DNA of 29,804 nucleotides from CAYVQE01 sp964633205 (GCA_964633205.1 CAZWFN010000068.1:1-29804), one strand, 5' to 3'. Positions 6,315 to 14,519 are shown, numbered from the stretch's first letter. The notes: generated from the letters alone by a model not told the origin. A program made the numbers and translations.

Positions 6315-7796
6315 TTAGGTCGCCGGCCTGGATTTGTCGAGTGTGTGCTTCAGCCGCAGCGCATCGCTGATCCATTCCGTGCAGCGGGCCGCGGCCCGGG
6401 CCTGGCCCTCGATGCCCAGACCCGGGATCGTCTCGGCGCCACACAGCAGCAGACCGCGCAGCGGGGATTGCAGCGGCAGCACCCCGAGTCCCAGCAGCGG
6501 CGGGGCCAGCGGCTCGACGGTGCGCTGCAGCGACCAGGGTGAGGGATGGCCTGGGTCGCTGGAGCGCTCGGACCAGAAGGGGCTGATCTGCTCATCGCCG
6601 TGCTGCTGGAAAAAGGGCACCAGCCAGCCGATGGCATCGAGCACCCGCTGTTGCAGCGGCCCGAGGAACTCGCGCCCCAGGCTGTGGTTGCGGTAGGCCA
6701 TCGGGCAGGCCGCGCACAGCTGGACCCAGCCAGCGCGTTCCGGGTGCGCCAGGACCACCAGCTGGATCAGGTTGTCTTCTTGCAGCGGCGCGCGCGGATC
6801 GCGCACCAGCAGCACGTGGTCGCTCATGCCCAACGGCAGCGCCGAGCGCGGCAGCAGCAGCTGCAGCACGAAGGCGCTGGTTTGCGGCCGCAGAGCTGCG
6901 GCGGCCAGCTTGGCCCGAGGCCGGCGCCGGGCGCCCGGCACCAGCCCGGCCGCCTCGGCCGACGGCAGCGCCGCGATCAATAGCTGGCAGCGGTGGCGGT
7001 CAGCCGAGCGCAGGGCCTGGATGCCGCCGATATGTCGCCCTTCGAACAGCAGTTGCTCGGCCACCATCTTCGGCTCGACCGTCACCCCGGCGCCGGCCAC
7101 CGCATCGAGCAGCCGGCGGGACAGCCCGGGCACCAGCCGGGCGCCGCCGAGCAACATGCGCATCAGCCGGGCGCTGGCTGCCCGGGCGCGGTGCTCGAGG
7201 TCGAGGCCGCAGACGAACGCGGTCGCCCGCGCCACCGTCTGCAGCAGCGGGGGCCAGCCGTCCGGCACCCCGCCCGGCCAGGGCGTCCAGCCCTCCCAGT
7301 CCGGCTCCGCCCGGCGCAAACGCAGCCGCTCGCGCAGGCCGTGGGGCGGCAGCGGCGCATCGCGTTCCAGCCGCTGGTCGATTCCGGCATCCAGCCGTTC
7401 GAGCTCGTCCAAAGCGGCCAGGAAAGCCTGCTGTTGCTCTGGCACGGTCCGCTCGAGCTCGGCCGTCAAACGTTCGCGCTCGACGAACAGGTCGACCCGC
7501 TGCTCGGGGGTGATGATTTGCAGCCGGGTGTCGCCGCCTCGGCCGAGCGGGTGGACCGGGTCCTCGAGACCCAGCACGTCGAGCACGGCGTCGAGCGCCG
7601 GAGCCTGCTCGCGGCGCGGCAAAAAGCGCGGCAGCAGCGGCAGCGGCGGGCCTTCCGGGCGCTCGAGCTGATCGCGCAGGCCGCCCTGGCCGACCAGCAG
7701 CACGCGGTAGCCCCGCCGGCGCAGCAGCCCGGCAGCCATCAGGCCGGCCGGCTCGCTGCCCACCACGATCACGTCGTGGACGTGCGCGCCCGGCAT
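6315..7796 (-). CDS. FAD-dependent oxidoreductase (desaturase/flavoprotein-like)
   Basis: A 493-aa flavoprotein. The N-terminus has a Rossmann dinucleotide-binding fold, VIVVGSEPAGLMAAGLL, with a GxxPAG loop at 13-18 followed by a basic strand (YRVLLV). The C-terminus has the second FAD contact typical of phytoene-desaturase and amine-oxidase relatives, LLLCGAETIPGLGIEGQ. The substrate cannot be read from the sequence. The loop GSEPAG departs from the usual GxGxxG at the second glycine. The gene starts 3 nt after the purM stop (TAGACCATG) with no clear ribosome site, so it is probably translated by coupling to purM. The functional link to purine synthesis is unclear. Confidence 0.7.
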   Translation of the reverse strand: MPGAHVHDVIVVGSEPAGLMAAGLLRRRGYRVLLVGQGGLRDQLERPEGPPLPLLPRFLPRREQAPALDAVLDVLGLEDPVHPLGRGGDTRLQIITPEQRVDLFVERERLTAELERTVPEQQQAFLAALDELERLDAGIDQRLERDAPLPPHGLRERLRLRRAEPDWEGWTPWPGGVPDGWPPLLQTVARATAFVCGLDLEHRARAASARLMRMLLGGARLVPGLSRRLLDAVAGAGVTVEPKMVAEQLLFEGRHIGGIQALRSADRHRCQLLIAALPSAEAAGLVPGARRRPRAKLAAAALRPQTSAFVLQLLLPRSALPLGMSDHVLLVRDPRAPLQEDNLIQLVVLAHPERAGWVQLCAACPMAYRNHSLGREFLGPLQQRVLDAIGWLVPFFQQHGDEQISPFWSERSSDPGHPSPWSLQRTVEPLAPPLLGLGVLPLQSPLRGLLLCGAETIPGLGIEGQARAAARCTEWISDALRLKHTLDKSRPAT

Positions 7797-7799
7797 GGT

Positions 7800-8822
7800 C
7801 TATCCGGCGGGCAGCAGCCGGAAGGCGGCGCGGTCGCCGCCGCGTTCGACCACCCGGCCGATGGGCCAGCTTTCCAGCGCTTGCTGCTCGAGGATGGAGC
7901 GGGCTTCGGCCGCGGCCGCCGGGGGCACGATGGCCACCATGCCGATGCCCATGTTGAAAGTGGCCAGCATCTCGGCCGGGTCCACGCCGCCGGCCTCGCG
8001 CACCCGTTCGAACACCGGCGGCACCGGCCAGCTGTCGGCCCGCACCTCGGCCGCCAGCCCCGGCGGCAGGGCCCGCGGCAGGTTGCCCGGTAAACCGCCA
8101 CCGGTGATATGGGCCAGCGCGTGCAGCTCGACCCCGGCCAGCAGCGCCCGGCAGGCGGGCACGTAGATCCGGGTGGGGCACAGCAACTCATCGAGCACCG
8201 CGGCCGGCGGTCTCGCTTCGCCGTCCAGCAGCGCGCGGCGCACCAGCGAGTAGCCGTTGGAGTGCAGCCCCGATGCGGCCAGGCCGAGCAGCACGTCGCC
8301 GGCGCGCACCCGTTCGGGCGCCAGCAGCGATCGGCGCTCGACCAGACCGACGGCGAAGCCGGCCAGGTCGTACTCGCCGGCCGCGTAGAAGCCGGGCATC
8401 TCGGCGGTCTCGCCGCCGAGCAGGGCGCAGCCGGCCTGGCGACAGCCATCGGCGATGCCGGCCACCACCGCCCGGCCCCGTTCCAGGTCCAGGGCCCCGG
8501 TGGCGAAGTAGTCCAGGAAGAACAGGGGCTCGGCACCGCAGACGACCAGGTCGTTGACGCACATGGCGACCAGGTCGATGCCCACCGTGTCGTGGCGGCC
8601 GGCGGCCAGGGCCACCTTGAGCTTGGTGCCCACCCCGTCGGTGGCGGCCACCAGCAGCGGCTCGTCCAACTGCCGGGGGTCGAGCCGGAACAAACCGGAG
8701 AAGCCACCCAACTCGCCGATCACCTCGGGCCGATGGGTGGAGCGGGCCAGCGGGGCGATGGCCCGGACCAGCGCCTCGCCGGCCGCGGTGTCGACGCCGG
8801 CATCCTTGTAGGTCAGCGACAT
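7800..8822 (-). CDS. purM: Phosphoribosylformylglycinamidine cyclo-ligase (AIR synthetase)
   Basis: Step five of purine synthesis: ATP-dependent ring closure of FGAM to aminoimidazole ribonucleotide, in the cytoplasm. The 340-aa length is normal. The N-terminus TYKDAGVDTAAGEALV is characteristic. The ATP-binding core follows, including DGVGTKLKVALA, DLVAMCVNDLVVCGAEPLFFLDY, the GGETAEMPGFY loop and ITGGGLPGNLPR. The start ATG (8820-8822) has no Shine-Dalgarno sequence, and the -10 hexamer ends six bases before it, so the mRNA is probably leaderless. No other purine gene is nearby. Confidence 0.97.
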   Translation of the reverse strand: MSLTYKDAGVDTAAGEALVRAIAPLARSTHRPEVIGELGGFSGLFRLDPRQLDEPLLVAATDGVGTKLKVALAAGRHDTVGIDLVAMCVNDLVVCGAEPLFFLDYFATGALDLERGRAVVAGIADGCRQAGCALLGGETAEMPGFYAAGEYDLAGFAVGLVERRSLLAPERVRAGDVLLGLAASGLHSNGYSLVRRALLDGEARPPAAVLDELLCPTRIYVPACRALLAGVELHALAHITGGGLPGNLPRALPPGLAAEVRADSWPVPPVFERVREAGGVDPAEMLATFNMGIGMVAIVPPAAAAEARSILEQQALESWPIGRVVERGGDRAAFRLLPAG

Positions 8823-8828
8823 GCGGCG

Positions 8829-8857
8829 AAGCTATCCAAATCGATCGGGCAAGTCAA
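8829..8857 (-). promoter_or_regulatory. purM promoter giving a probable leaderless mRNA
   Basis: On the minus strand, -35 TTGACT (8852-8857), 17-nt spacer, -10 TAGCTT (8829-8834). The A of the purM ATG at 8822 lies seven bases past the -10, exactly where transcription should begin. Confidence 0.6.
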
Positions 8858-8889
8858 TCGGTCTCGCGCTCGACCGGCGGCGATTTTGC

Positions 8890-8918
8890 TTGTCCGGGCG
8901 GATCGCATCGAGTACCTT
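8890..8918 (+). promoter_or_regulatory. Promoter of the 205-aa unknown gene
   Basis: -35 TTGTCC (8890-8895), 17-nt spacer, -10 TACCTT (8913-8918). The start would be near 8925, about 50 nt before the ATG at 8975. It is divergent from the purM promoter. Confidence 0.45.
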
Positions 8919-8974
8919 CGGGGCTCGTCTCGAGGGAGCAGCGACGAACCGTTCGAAGAGGGAGGCGATTGCGC

Positions 8975-9592
8975 ATGGCATCGCGCGAGTCCAAGGCGGC
9001 CAAGGCCATTTCAGAGAAGATGAGCCAGATCGAGCCGGGCACCCCGCGCTACGAGACGCTGGAAGTGGCCCGGCGCTTCAAGACCTCGTGGGTCGAGCTG
9101 GGCGGCACTCTGGCCGGGGTGCGGCGCAAGAAGCTTTACGAGCAATGGGGCTATCCATCGTTCGAGGCCTACTGCAAGGACGAGATTCGCATCAAGCCGC
9201 GCACCGCGGCCAAGCTGACCGCCTCGTACTCCTTCCTCAAGGAGCAGGAGCCGGCGGTGCTGCGCCGCGATGGGCTGGAGCGGCCGATACCGGATCTGGC
9301 CGCAGTCGACGTGCTGCGCCGGGCCCGCGAGGACGAGCAGATCGGCGACGACCAGTACCGGCGCATCAAGGAGATGGCCCTGGACGAGGCCTCGCCGGCC
9401 AGTCTGCGACGCGAGTTCCGCGAGGCGCAGGGGCCGCCCCAGCCGCCCACCCAGCAAGAGGCCATCAAGAAGCTGGTCAAACAGGCAGACCGGCTGGCCG
9501 ACAGCCTGGCCGCGGTCCAGGGCATCCCGCGGGTCATTCTGGAACGGGCGGTGGCCCTGGTCGACGATCTGAAGGCCCTGGTATCCCACTGA
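8975..9592 (+). CDS. Unknown helical protein, possible DNA-binding segment
   Basis: A 205-aa, mostly helical, charged, cytoplasmic protein without a signal peptide. A central stretch at about 48-80, running SFEAYCKDEIRIKPRTAAKL, resembles a helix-turn-helix region (a ParB- or DUF3102-like look), but I cannot assign it to a family. The C-terminal third is an amphipathic, coiled-coil-like helix, IKKLVKQADRLADSLAAV. A TTG at 8969 is in frame, but GGAGG at 8961-8965 fits the ATG at 8975 (9-nt spacing) and is too close to the TTG. It lies upstream of clpX in the same direction; a promoter in the 107-nt gap suggests separate control. Confidence 0.7.
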   Translation: MASRESKAAKAISEKMSQIEPGTPRYETLEVARRFKTSWVELGGTLAGVRRKKLYEQWGYPSFEAYCKDEIRIKPRTAAKLTASYSFLKEQEPAVLRRDGLERPIPDLAAVDVLRRAREDEQIGDDQYRRIKEMALDEASPASLRREFREAQGPPQPPTQQEAIKKLVKQADRLADSLAAVQGIPRVILERAVALVDDLKALVSH

Positions 9593-9638
9593 GTGCGCCG
9601 CGGGTGGGGAGTTTCCATCCGGCCGCTCCCGACTCCCC

Positions 9639-9666
9639 TTGCCTTCGTGCTCGATTGCGCTAAAAT
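9639..9666 (+). promoter_or_regulatory. clpX promoter
   Basis: -35 TTGCCT (9639-9644), 16-nt spacer, -10 TAAAAT (9661-9666, five of six consensus). AGGGAGAGG precedes the ATG at 9700. Confidence 0.55.
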
Positions 9667-9699
9667 GAGCATCGTCGAACCGCGTGGTAGAGGGAGAGG

Positions 9700-10950
9700 A
9701 TGGCACCCAAAGACGATTTCAATCCGCCAGTCGCCTGCTCGTTCTGCGGCAAGCCGCAAGACGAGGCCCGCAAGCTGATCGCCGGCCCGACCGTCTACAT
9801 CTGCGATCAGTGCGTCAAGCTGTGCAACGAGATCATCGCCGAGGAGGTCGAGCAGGAGCCCGAGGACGACCTGGCAGGCGACATTCCGGCGCCGAAGGAG
9901 ATCAAGACCTTTCTCGACAACTACGTCATCGGCCAGGAACGGGCCAAACGCATCATCTCGGTGGCGGTCTACAACCACTACAAGCGGTTGAACAACCTCG
10001 ACGAGCAGCACGCGGTCGAGTTGACCAAGTCCAACGTGATGCTGCTCGGGCCGACCGGCTGCGGCAAGACCCTGCTGGCACAGTCGCTGGCGCGTTTTCT
10101 CAAGGTGCCCTTCACCATCGTCGACGCCACCTCGCTGACCGAGGCCGGCTACGTGGGCGAGGACGTCGAGAACATCATCCAGACTCTGCTGACCGCGGCC
10201 GACAACGACGTCGAGCGGGCCCAGCGCGGCATCATCTACGTCGACGAGATCGACAAGATCGCCCGCCGCTCGGGCGACAACCCGTCGTCGAGCCGTGACG
10301 TGTCGGGCGAGGGGGTGCAGCAGGCGTTGCTCAAGATCATCGAGGGCACCCTGGCCAACGTGTCGCCGCGCGGCACCCGGCGTCACTACCAGCAGGAGTT
10401 CATCCAGATCGACACCACCGACATCCTGTTCATCCTGGGCGGCACCTTCCACGGGCTGGAGACCATCATCCGGCGCCGGGTCGGTGAGAAGGGCCTGGGC
10501 TTCGGGGCCAAGGTCGAACGCCGCCAGGAGCACTCGATCGGCGAGCTGCTGGTCAAGGTGGAGCCGCACGACTTGCTCGACTTCGGCCTGATCCCGGAGT
10601 TCGTCGGCCGGGTGCCGGTCATCGCCCCGATGCGCGAACTGGACCGCGAGGACCTGGTGCGCGCTCTGGTCGAGCCGCGCAACGCGTTGACCAAGCAGTA
10701 CACCAAGCTGTTCAGCCTCGAGGGGCTCGAGCTGCAGTTCACCGAGGGTGCCCTGTACGCCGTGGCCGAGCAGGCCCTGCGGCGCCAGGGTGGGGCGCGG
10801 TCGCTGCGCACCATCCTCGAGGAGTGCATGCTCGATATCATGTACGAGGTGCCCTACCTGCCCGGTATCCAGGAGTGCGTCATCAACCGGGCGGTCATCG
10901 AGCGCATCGGCAAGCCCGATCTGCGCTTCGCCGAGAAAAAGACCGCCTGA
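9700..10950 (+). CDS. clpX: ATP-dependent protease specificity subunit ClpX
   Basis: An AAA+ unfoldase that delivers substrates to the ClpP protease in the cytoplasm. The 416 aa carry every hallmark: an N-terminal zinc finger with Cys13/Cys16 and Cys35/Cys38, Walker A GPTGCGKT at 117-124, Walker B IIYVDEID with Asp182/Glu183, the pore-loop region GYVGED at 150-155, and sensor segments in the C-terminal small domain (GLIPEFVGRVP). The ClpP-docking loop is present as GLGFG, equivalent to the IGF loop of other ClpX proteins, so a ClpP partner is expected elsewhere. clpP, tig and lon, the usual neighbours, are absent here. The gene converges on the ASH lipoprotein gene with 13 bp between stops, which contain a tiny GGGC-TTGC-GCCC hairpin. 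Confidence 0.98.
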   Translation: MAPKDDFNPPVACSFCGKPQDEARKLIAGPTVYICDQCVKLCNEIIAEEVEQEPEDDLAGDIPAPKEIKTFLDNYVIGQERAKRIISVAVYNHYKRLNNLDEQHAVELTKSNVMLLGPTGCGKTLLAQSLARFLKVPFTIVDATSLTEAGYVGEDVENIIQTLLTAADNDVERAQRGIIYVDEIDKIARRSGDNPSSSRDVSGEGVQQALLKIIEGTLANVSPRGTRRHYQQEFIQIDTTDILFILGGTFHGLETIIRRRVGEKGLGFGAKVERRQEHSIGELLVKVEPHDLLDFGLIPEFVGRVPVIAPMRELDREDLVRALVEPRNALTKQYTKLFSLEGLELQFTEGALYAVAEQALRRQGGARSLRTILEECMLDIMYEVPYLPGIQECVINRAVIERIGKPDLRFAEKKTA

Positions 10951-10963
10951 CGGGCTTGCGCCC

Positions 10964-12391
10964 TTACGGTGTGTAGGTGCCTTTGACGGTGACCACCACC
11001 GTGGGCTCGTCCGGATCGTCGGTGCTGAAGGTCAGGGTGGCCTGGTCGTCGACCGTGGCCGTGTCCTTGGTGAAGCGCACCACGACCGTCTCCTCGGGCC
11101 CGTCCGGAACCACCCCCGGCGGCACGATGGCCGGGTAGGTCGGCTGTTCGTCGATCGAGAACGATCCGTCCGGGTTGTCGAACGCCATACCGGTCAGCCG
11201 CAGTTCCTCGTCGCCCAGGTTGTAGATGCGGATGTTGGCCGTCTGGCTGTGGGAGACGCCCGAGATCTGGATGGTGATGAAGTCGGGGATGATCTCGACG
11301 TCGGGCGCCGGGGTGCGGCCGCGGAGCTGGATGAACACCGGGTGCTCGAGCGGGTCGTCGTGATCGATGCGCACTCCGCCCTCGTCGTCGCCGCGGTCGT
11401 CGGCCATGAAGGTCACGTCGACGGTGACCGAGTCCAGCGGGGCGATGGGCGCGTCGATGCTGGCCGGGTCGAGGGTGAATTTCTGGCTGCCGACCTGGCT
11501 CAGTGCCATCCCGGTGATGTTCAGATCGTCGTTGCCCTCGTTGGTGATGGTGAAGCTCAGGGTGGGATCGGCGTCCATGGTCACGGTGCCGAAGTTCAGC
11601 GCCAGGTGGTCAACGGTGATGTGGGGCGCGTAGCTCGATCCCTCGAGCAGCACATCGACAGTCTCTTGGCTCTCGGCGTCCGACTCGATGGTCAGCACGC
11701 CGGAGTCGCCGTCGTCGATGGTCTGGGGGATGTAGCTCAGATTGACGTTGGCCTGATCGCCGGGCTGCATCAGCAGCGGGATGTCGGGCGCCGTCTGGAT
11801 GGCGAAGTCGCCATCGGCCGGCTCGCCGATCTCCAGCCGCGAGATGGTCACCGCCGCGTCGCTGGAGCCGGTGTGGCGGATGGTGACGGTGGCCGGGCTG
11901 GTGGACATCACCCTGGTGGAGCCGAAGTCGACCGGGTTGGGCTCGATCAGCAGCACCGGCTCGACCGCGGTGCCGTAGCAGACCAGCTCGTACTCGGGCG
12001 CGTCGCGGTCGGAGCTCTCGATCAGCACGTGGCCGACGTCCTCTTCGGGGTAGGCCCGGGGGTGGTAACGCACGGTGAAGACCACCTGGTTGCCGGGCGG
12101 AATGGCGTGCGGGTACTCGATGCCCTCCGGCTCGACCACCGAGAAGTCCTCGGGGTTGGCCGCCACGCTCAGCCCGCGCAGATGCACCGTGGCGGTGCCC
12201 CGGTTGGTCAGGGTGACATCCTGCTCGCGCACCGTCGAGACCGGCACCTCGCCGAACTCCACCGGATCGGGCACGGCCTCGAGCTCGGCCAGGGTCTCGA
12301 CGATGCGCGAACCGCCGCAATCGCAGGCCATCGCGCCCAGCACCAGCAAGACCCCCGCAACCAGAACCAAGATCTTCAGACCGCGTCGCAT
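10964..12391 (-). CDS. Lipoprotein with tandem ASH / choice-of-anchor-D Ig-like domains
   Basis: A 475-aa surface or periplasmic protein. It begins with a basic n-region and hydrophobic core ending LGAMAC, a probable lipoprotein cysteine. About four Ig-like repeats of roughly 100 aa follow, of the choice-of-anchor-D/ASH type. Each is marked by a strand with DFG or NFG, then a T-x-x-N-x-G pattern (VEFGEVPVS..TLTNRGTATV; VDFGSTRVM..TIRHTGSSDA; LNFGTVTMD..TITNEGNDDL; IRIYNLGDEEL) and regular VTVxFxA strands. Such domains act in adhesion or as structural spacers; the partner is unknown. The start at 12391 was chosen because GGAGG precedes it and the signal peptide begins there; an ATG 11 codons upstream fits less well. 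It shares strand with the Cys-rich lipoprotein upstream but has its own promoter. Confidence 0.85.
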   Translation of the reverse strand: MRRGLKILVLVAGVLLVLGAMACDCGGSRIVETLAELEAVPDPVEFGEVPVSTVREQDVTLTNRGTATVHLRGLSVAANPEDFSVVEPEGIEYPHAIPPGNQVVFTVRYHPRAYPEEDVGHVLIESSDRDAPEYELVCYGTAVEPVLLIEPNPVDFGSTRVMSTSPATVTIRHTGSSDAAVTISRLEIGEPADGDFAIQTAPDIPLLMQPGDQANVNLSYIPQTIDDGDSGVLTIESDAESQETVDVLLEGSSYAPHITVDHLALNFGTVTMDADPTLSFTITNEGNDDLNITGMALSQVGSQKFTLDPASIDAPIAPLDSVTVDVTFMADDRGDDEGGVRIDHDDPLEHPVFIQLRGRTPAPDVEIIPDFITIQISGVSHSQTANIRIYNLGDEELRLTGMAFDNPDGSFSIDEQPTYPAIVPPGVVPDGPEETVVVRFTKDTATVDDQATLTFSTDDPDEPTVVVTVKGTYTP

Positions 12392-12412
12392 ACCAGCCTC
12401 CGGTGATCGCGC

Positions 12413-12453
12413 CTTTGGCCCCAAAGACTACCGTCACCGGCCGGCCGGTACAA
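12413..12453 (-). promoter_or_regulatory. Promoter of the ASH lipoprotein gene with overlapping inverted repeat
   Basis: On the minus strand, -35 TTGTAC (12448-12453), 17-nt spacer, -10 TAGTCT (12425-12430). A perfect inverted repeat CTTTGG-CC-CCAAAG (12413-12426) overlaps the -10 and the transcription start, a position typical of repressor operators. Confidence 0.45.
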
Positions 12454-12465
12454 GTCCCGCTGCTG

Positions 12466-14115
12466 TCAGTATACCCAGCAGCGGCCGCCGTCGCAGAACA
12501 GGCCCGAGCAGCAGTCGCTGTCGTCCTGGCAGGGCTCGGTGGGGCCGGAGCAGGTGGCGGTGTCCTCTTCGCAGGTCATGGTCTCGAGGTTGCAATAGCC
12601 CGAGCAGCAGTCGGTGTCGCTGACGCAGCTGCGGCCGAGTTCCAGGCAGGCCCGGGCGCAGACGCCGTCGCTGCAGTGGCCGGAGCAGCACTCGGCGTCG
12701 CTGGTGCAGGGCTGGTCGAGTTCCAGGCACTGGTCGGGCTGGCCGCAGCTGCCGGCGTCGGGGTCGCAGTAGCCCGAGCAGCAGTCGGCGTGCGCGGCGC
12801 AGGCCTGGCCGTCGTCGATGCAGTCCTCGGGCCCGCAGACCTGTCGGCTGTTGCAGCTACCCGAGCAGCACTCGGCCGCCTCGGTGCAGGCCTCGCCGTC
12901 GGCCTTGCAGCCGGTGCCGCAGACCAGCTCGCCATCGGCGTTCGGTGCGCACAGGCCGGAGCAGCACTGGTCGGACAGCGCGCAGGCGGCACCGTCGGGC
13001 AGGCACTCCGCATGGCCCTCGCCGAAGCAGCGCTCGATACCCAGCACGTCGGGCAGGCAGACCTCCTCGCCGCCGCAACAGTCGTGGGTGCCGCCGAAGC
13101 GCGGGTCGCAGACCTCGCCGGCCGGCTTGGGGCCCTGGACGGTGGTGCAGCGGCCCACCTCCCGGTCGGCGAAGAGCTGGCAGTGGCCCGGCGCGAAGCC
13201 GGCGTGGCAGGGCTCGGCGGCGTTGCAACAGTCCGTATCGCGGCTGCACAGCTCGCCGTAGGGCCGGCAGCCGCCCAGGAAGTGGCAGAACTTGAACGCC
13301 GTGCCCTCGGCGAAGCAGGTGTAAGAGCAGCAGTCCTCGGGCTGCTCGCAGGCCTCGCCCACCAGCCGGCAGGACACCGGGCCCTGACCCTCGATCTTGG
13401 CGCAGTAGCCGTCGTCGCACTGCGCGTTGCAGCACTGTTCGTCGGCGGTGCAGACCTCCTCCGAGGTGCGGCAGATGCCGCCGGTGATACAGCGCATTTC
13501 GTCGCCGAAGGGAGCGCAGGCCATGGAGCAGCACTGGCTGTCCTCGGTGCAACGCTCGCCGGCGTTGAGACAGCCGGCCCCGGCGGCGCAGTGGCCCTCG
13601 CTGCAATGGTTGGAGCAGCAGTCGCTGTCCTGCGCGCACTCGTCGCCCTGCGAGGCGCAGACGGCGTCGTTGGAGCACTGCCCGTCGATGCAGGCCAGGC
13701 TGCAGCATTCGACCGCGGCCGCGCAATCCTCGCCCGGGGCTTTGCAGCCGCCCAGACCTTCCAGGCAGACGGTGTTGCCGGAGCCGTCGTCGCCGCAGCG
13801 GCCGGAGCAACAGGTGGCTCCGGTCAAACAAGCGGTTCCGGCCGCATCGCAGTCGCCCCCGGTCGGCGCGCAGACCCCCTCGGCGGTGCAGTGGTTCGAG
13901 CAGCAATCGGCGTCGATCTCACAGGTCGCGCCCTCGACCAGGCAGTCGCCGTCGGCAGCCAGCCCATCGCTGGCATCATCGCTGCCGCCGTCGCTCGGCG
14001 AGCCGTCCCCGCTGGAGCAGGCCAGCGGTCCGGCGGCCAGCAGAGCGAGCACCGCGAGCGCCGAGCACGATTTGCGAACCAGCTGAACCGCCGGCATCGG
14101 GAATGATCGGACCAT
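12466..14115 (-). CDS. Lipoprotein of about 15 tandem six-Cys (cystine-knot-like) repeats
   Basis: A 549-aa exported protein. The signal peptide (basic start, ALAVLALLAAGPLAC) is followed by a Ser/Asp/Gly linker. About 15 modules of about 30-40 aa follow, each with the pattern C-x(4-6)-C-x(4-6)-CC-x(3-4)-C-x(3-8)-C, most often showing DCCSGxC or ECCSxxC. Six cysteines with an adjacent pair in the third and fourth positions is the spacing of inhibitor-cystine-knot (knottin) folds; this inference is from spacing alone. Repeat 9, from about residue 280, is an enlarged variant. The protein is acidic and has no other domain. The start at 14115 has AAGGGG at suitable spacing; an ATG at 14097 lacks one. 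Oxidative folding outside the cytoplasm is expected. Function unknown; binding, adhesion or toxin-like roles are possible. Confidence 0.85.
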   Translation of the reverse strand: MVRSFPMPAVQLVRKSCSALAVLALLAAGPLACSSGDGSPSDGGSDDASDGLAADGDCLVEGATCEIDADCCSNHCTAEGVCAPTGGDCDAAGTACLTGATCCSGRCGDDGSGNTVCLEGLGGCKAPGEDCAAAVECCSLACIDGQCSNDAVCASQGDECAQDSDCCSNHCSEGHCAAGAGCLNAGERCTEDSQCCSMACAPFGDEMRCITGGICRTSEEVCTADEQCCNAQCDDGYCAKIEGQGPVSCRLVGEACEQPEDCCSYTCFAEGTAFKFCHFLGGCRPYGELCSRDTDCCNAAEPCHAGFAPGHCQLFADREVGRCTTVQGPKPAGEVCDPRFGGTHDCCGGEEVCLPDVLGIERCFGEGHAECLPDGAACALSDQCCSGLCAPNADGELVCGTGCKADGEACTEAAECCSGSCNSRQVCGPEDCIDDGQACAAHADCCSGYCDPDAGSCGQPDQCLELDQPCTSDAECCSGHCSDGVCARACLELGRSCVSDTDCCSGYCNLETMTCEEDTATCSGPTEPCQDDSDCCSGLFCDGGRCWVY

Positions 14116-14167
14116 GACGCACCCCTTGCATGGCTGGGACAGTCTCTGGAAACCTGCTATTGTCTCC

Positions 14168-14197
14168 AGTATGCGGCAATTCCCGGTTCGGGTGCAA
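14168..14197 (-). promoter_or_regulatory. Promoter of the Cys-rich lipoprotein gene
   Basis: On the minus strand, -35 TTGCAC (14192-14197), 18-nt spacer, -10 CATACT (14168-14173). The leader to the ATG at 14115 would be about 45 nt. Confidence 0.4.
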
Positions 14198-14215
14198 AAA
14201 CCGCCCGACCGCCCC

Positions 14216-14244
14216 TTGACAGGGCCCGGCCGGAATGGTTGCCT
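14216..14244 (+). promoter_or_regulatory. Possible promoter of the YhaON operon
   Basis: Perfect -35 TTGACA (14216-14221), but the hexamer at 17-nt spacing is a poor -10 (TTGCCT, 14239-14244). It could need an activator or another sigma factor. No better candidate lies between 14116 and 14305. Confidence 0.3.
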
Positions 14245-14305
14245 CGCTGGCAGAGCCGGGGTTTGAGCGCAACCGGTGGTGATCGTTGGCGATCGTGGAG
14301 GCGCG

Positions 14306-14497
14306 ATGGGCACCGTGCAGAGAAAATCCGAACAGCTGCGCCAGGCGGTTCGCTGGGTGGCCGAGCAGCGCCAACAACAGCCGGAGGTGCCGCTGGGCCG
14401 CTGGTTGTCAGAGGCCGGACCGCGTTTCAACCTGTCGCCCGCCGAGCAGGATGGCTTGCTGCGGCTGTTGCGCGAGCAGGACGCTCAAGAGCGCTGA
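14306..14497 (+). CDS. Small conserved-looking protein, function unknown
   Basis: A 63-aa cytoplasmic protein, helical and charged, with segments QAVRWVAEQR and a C-terminal FNLSPAEQDGLLRLL. I recall similar short proteins in delta-proteobacteria but cannot name a family. The ATG at 14306 is preceded by GGAGG (14297-14301); an in-frame GTG at 14276 has no ribosome site. It is the first gene of the plus-strand run that continues with the small Cys-rich protein, the nuclease and the ATPase. Confidence 0.6.
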   Translation: MGTVQRKSEQLRQAVRWVAEQRQQQPEVPLGRWLSEAGPRFNLSPAEQDGLLRLLREQDAQER

Positions 14498-14519
14498 TCC
14501 CGAAAGGCGGTGAGGGAAC

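Noticed and set aside
12403..14106. 567-codon plus-strand open frame opposite the Cys-rich lipoprotein gene
   Set aside because: Its Ala/Gly/Val repetitiveness is a mirror of the cysteine-repeat codons on the other strand.
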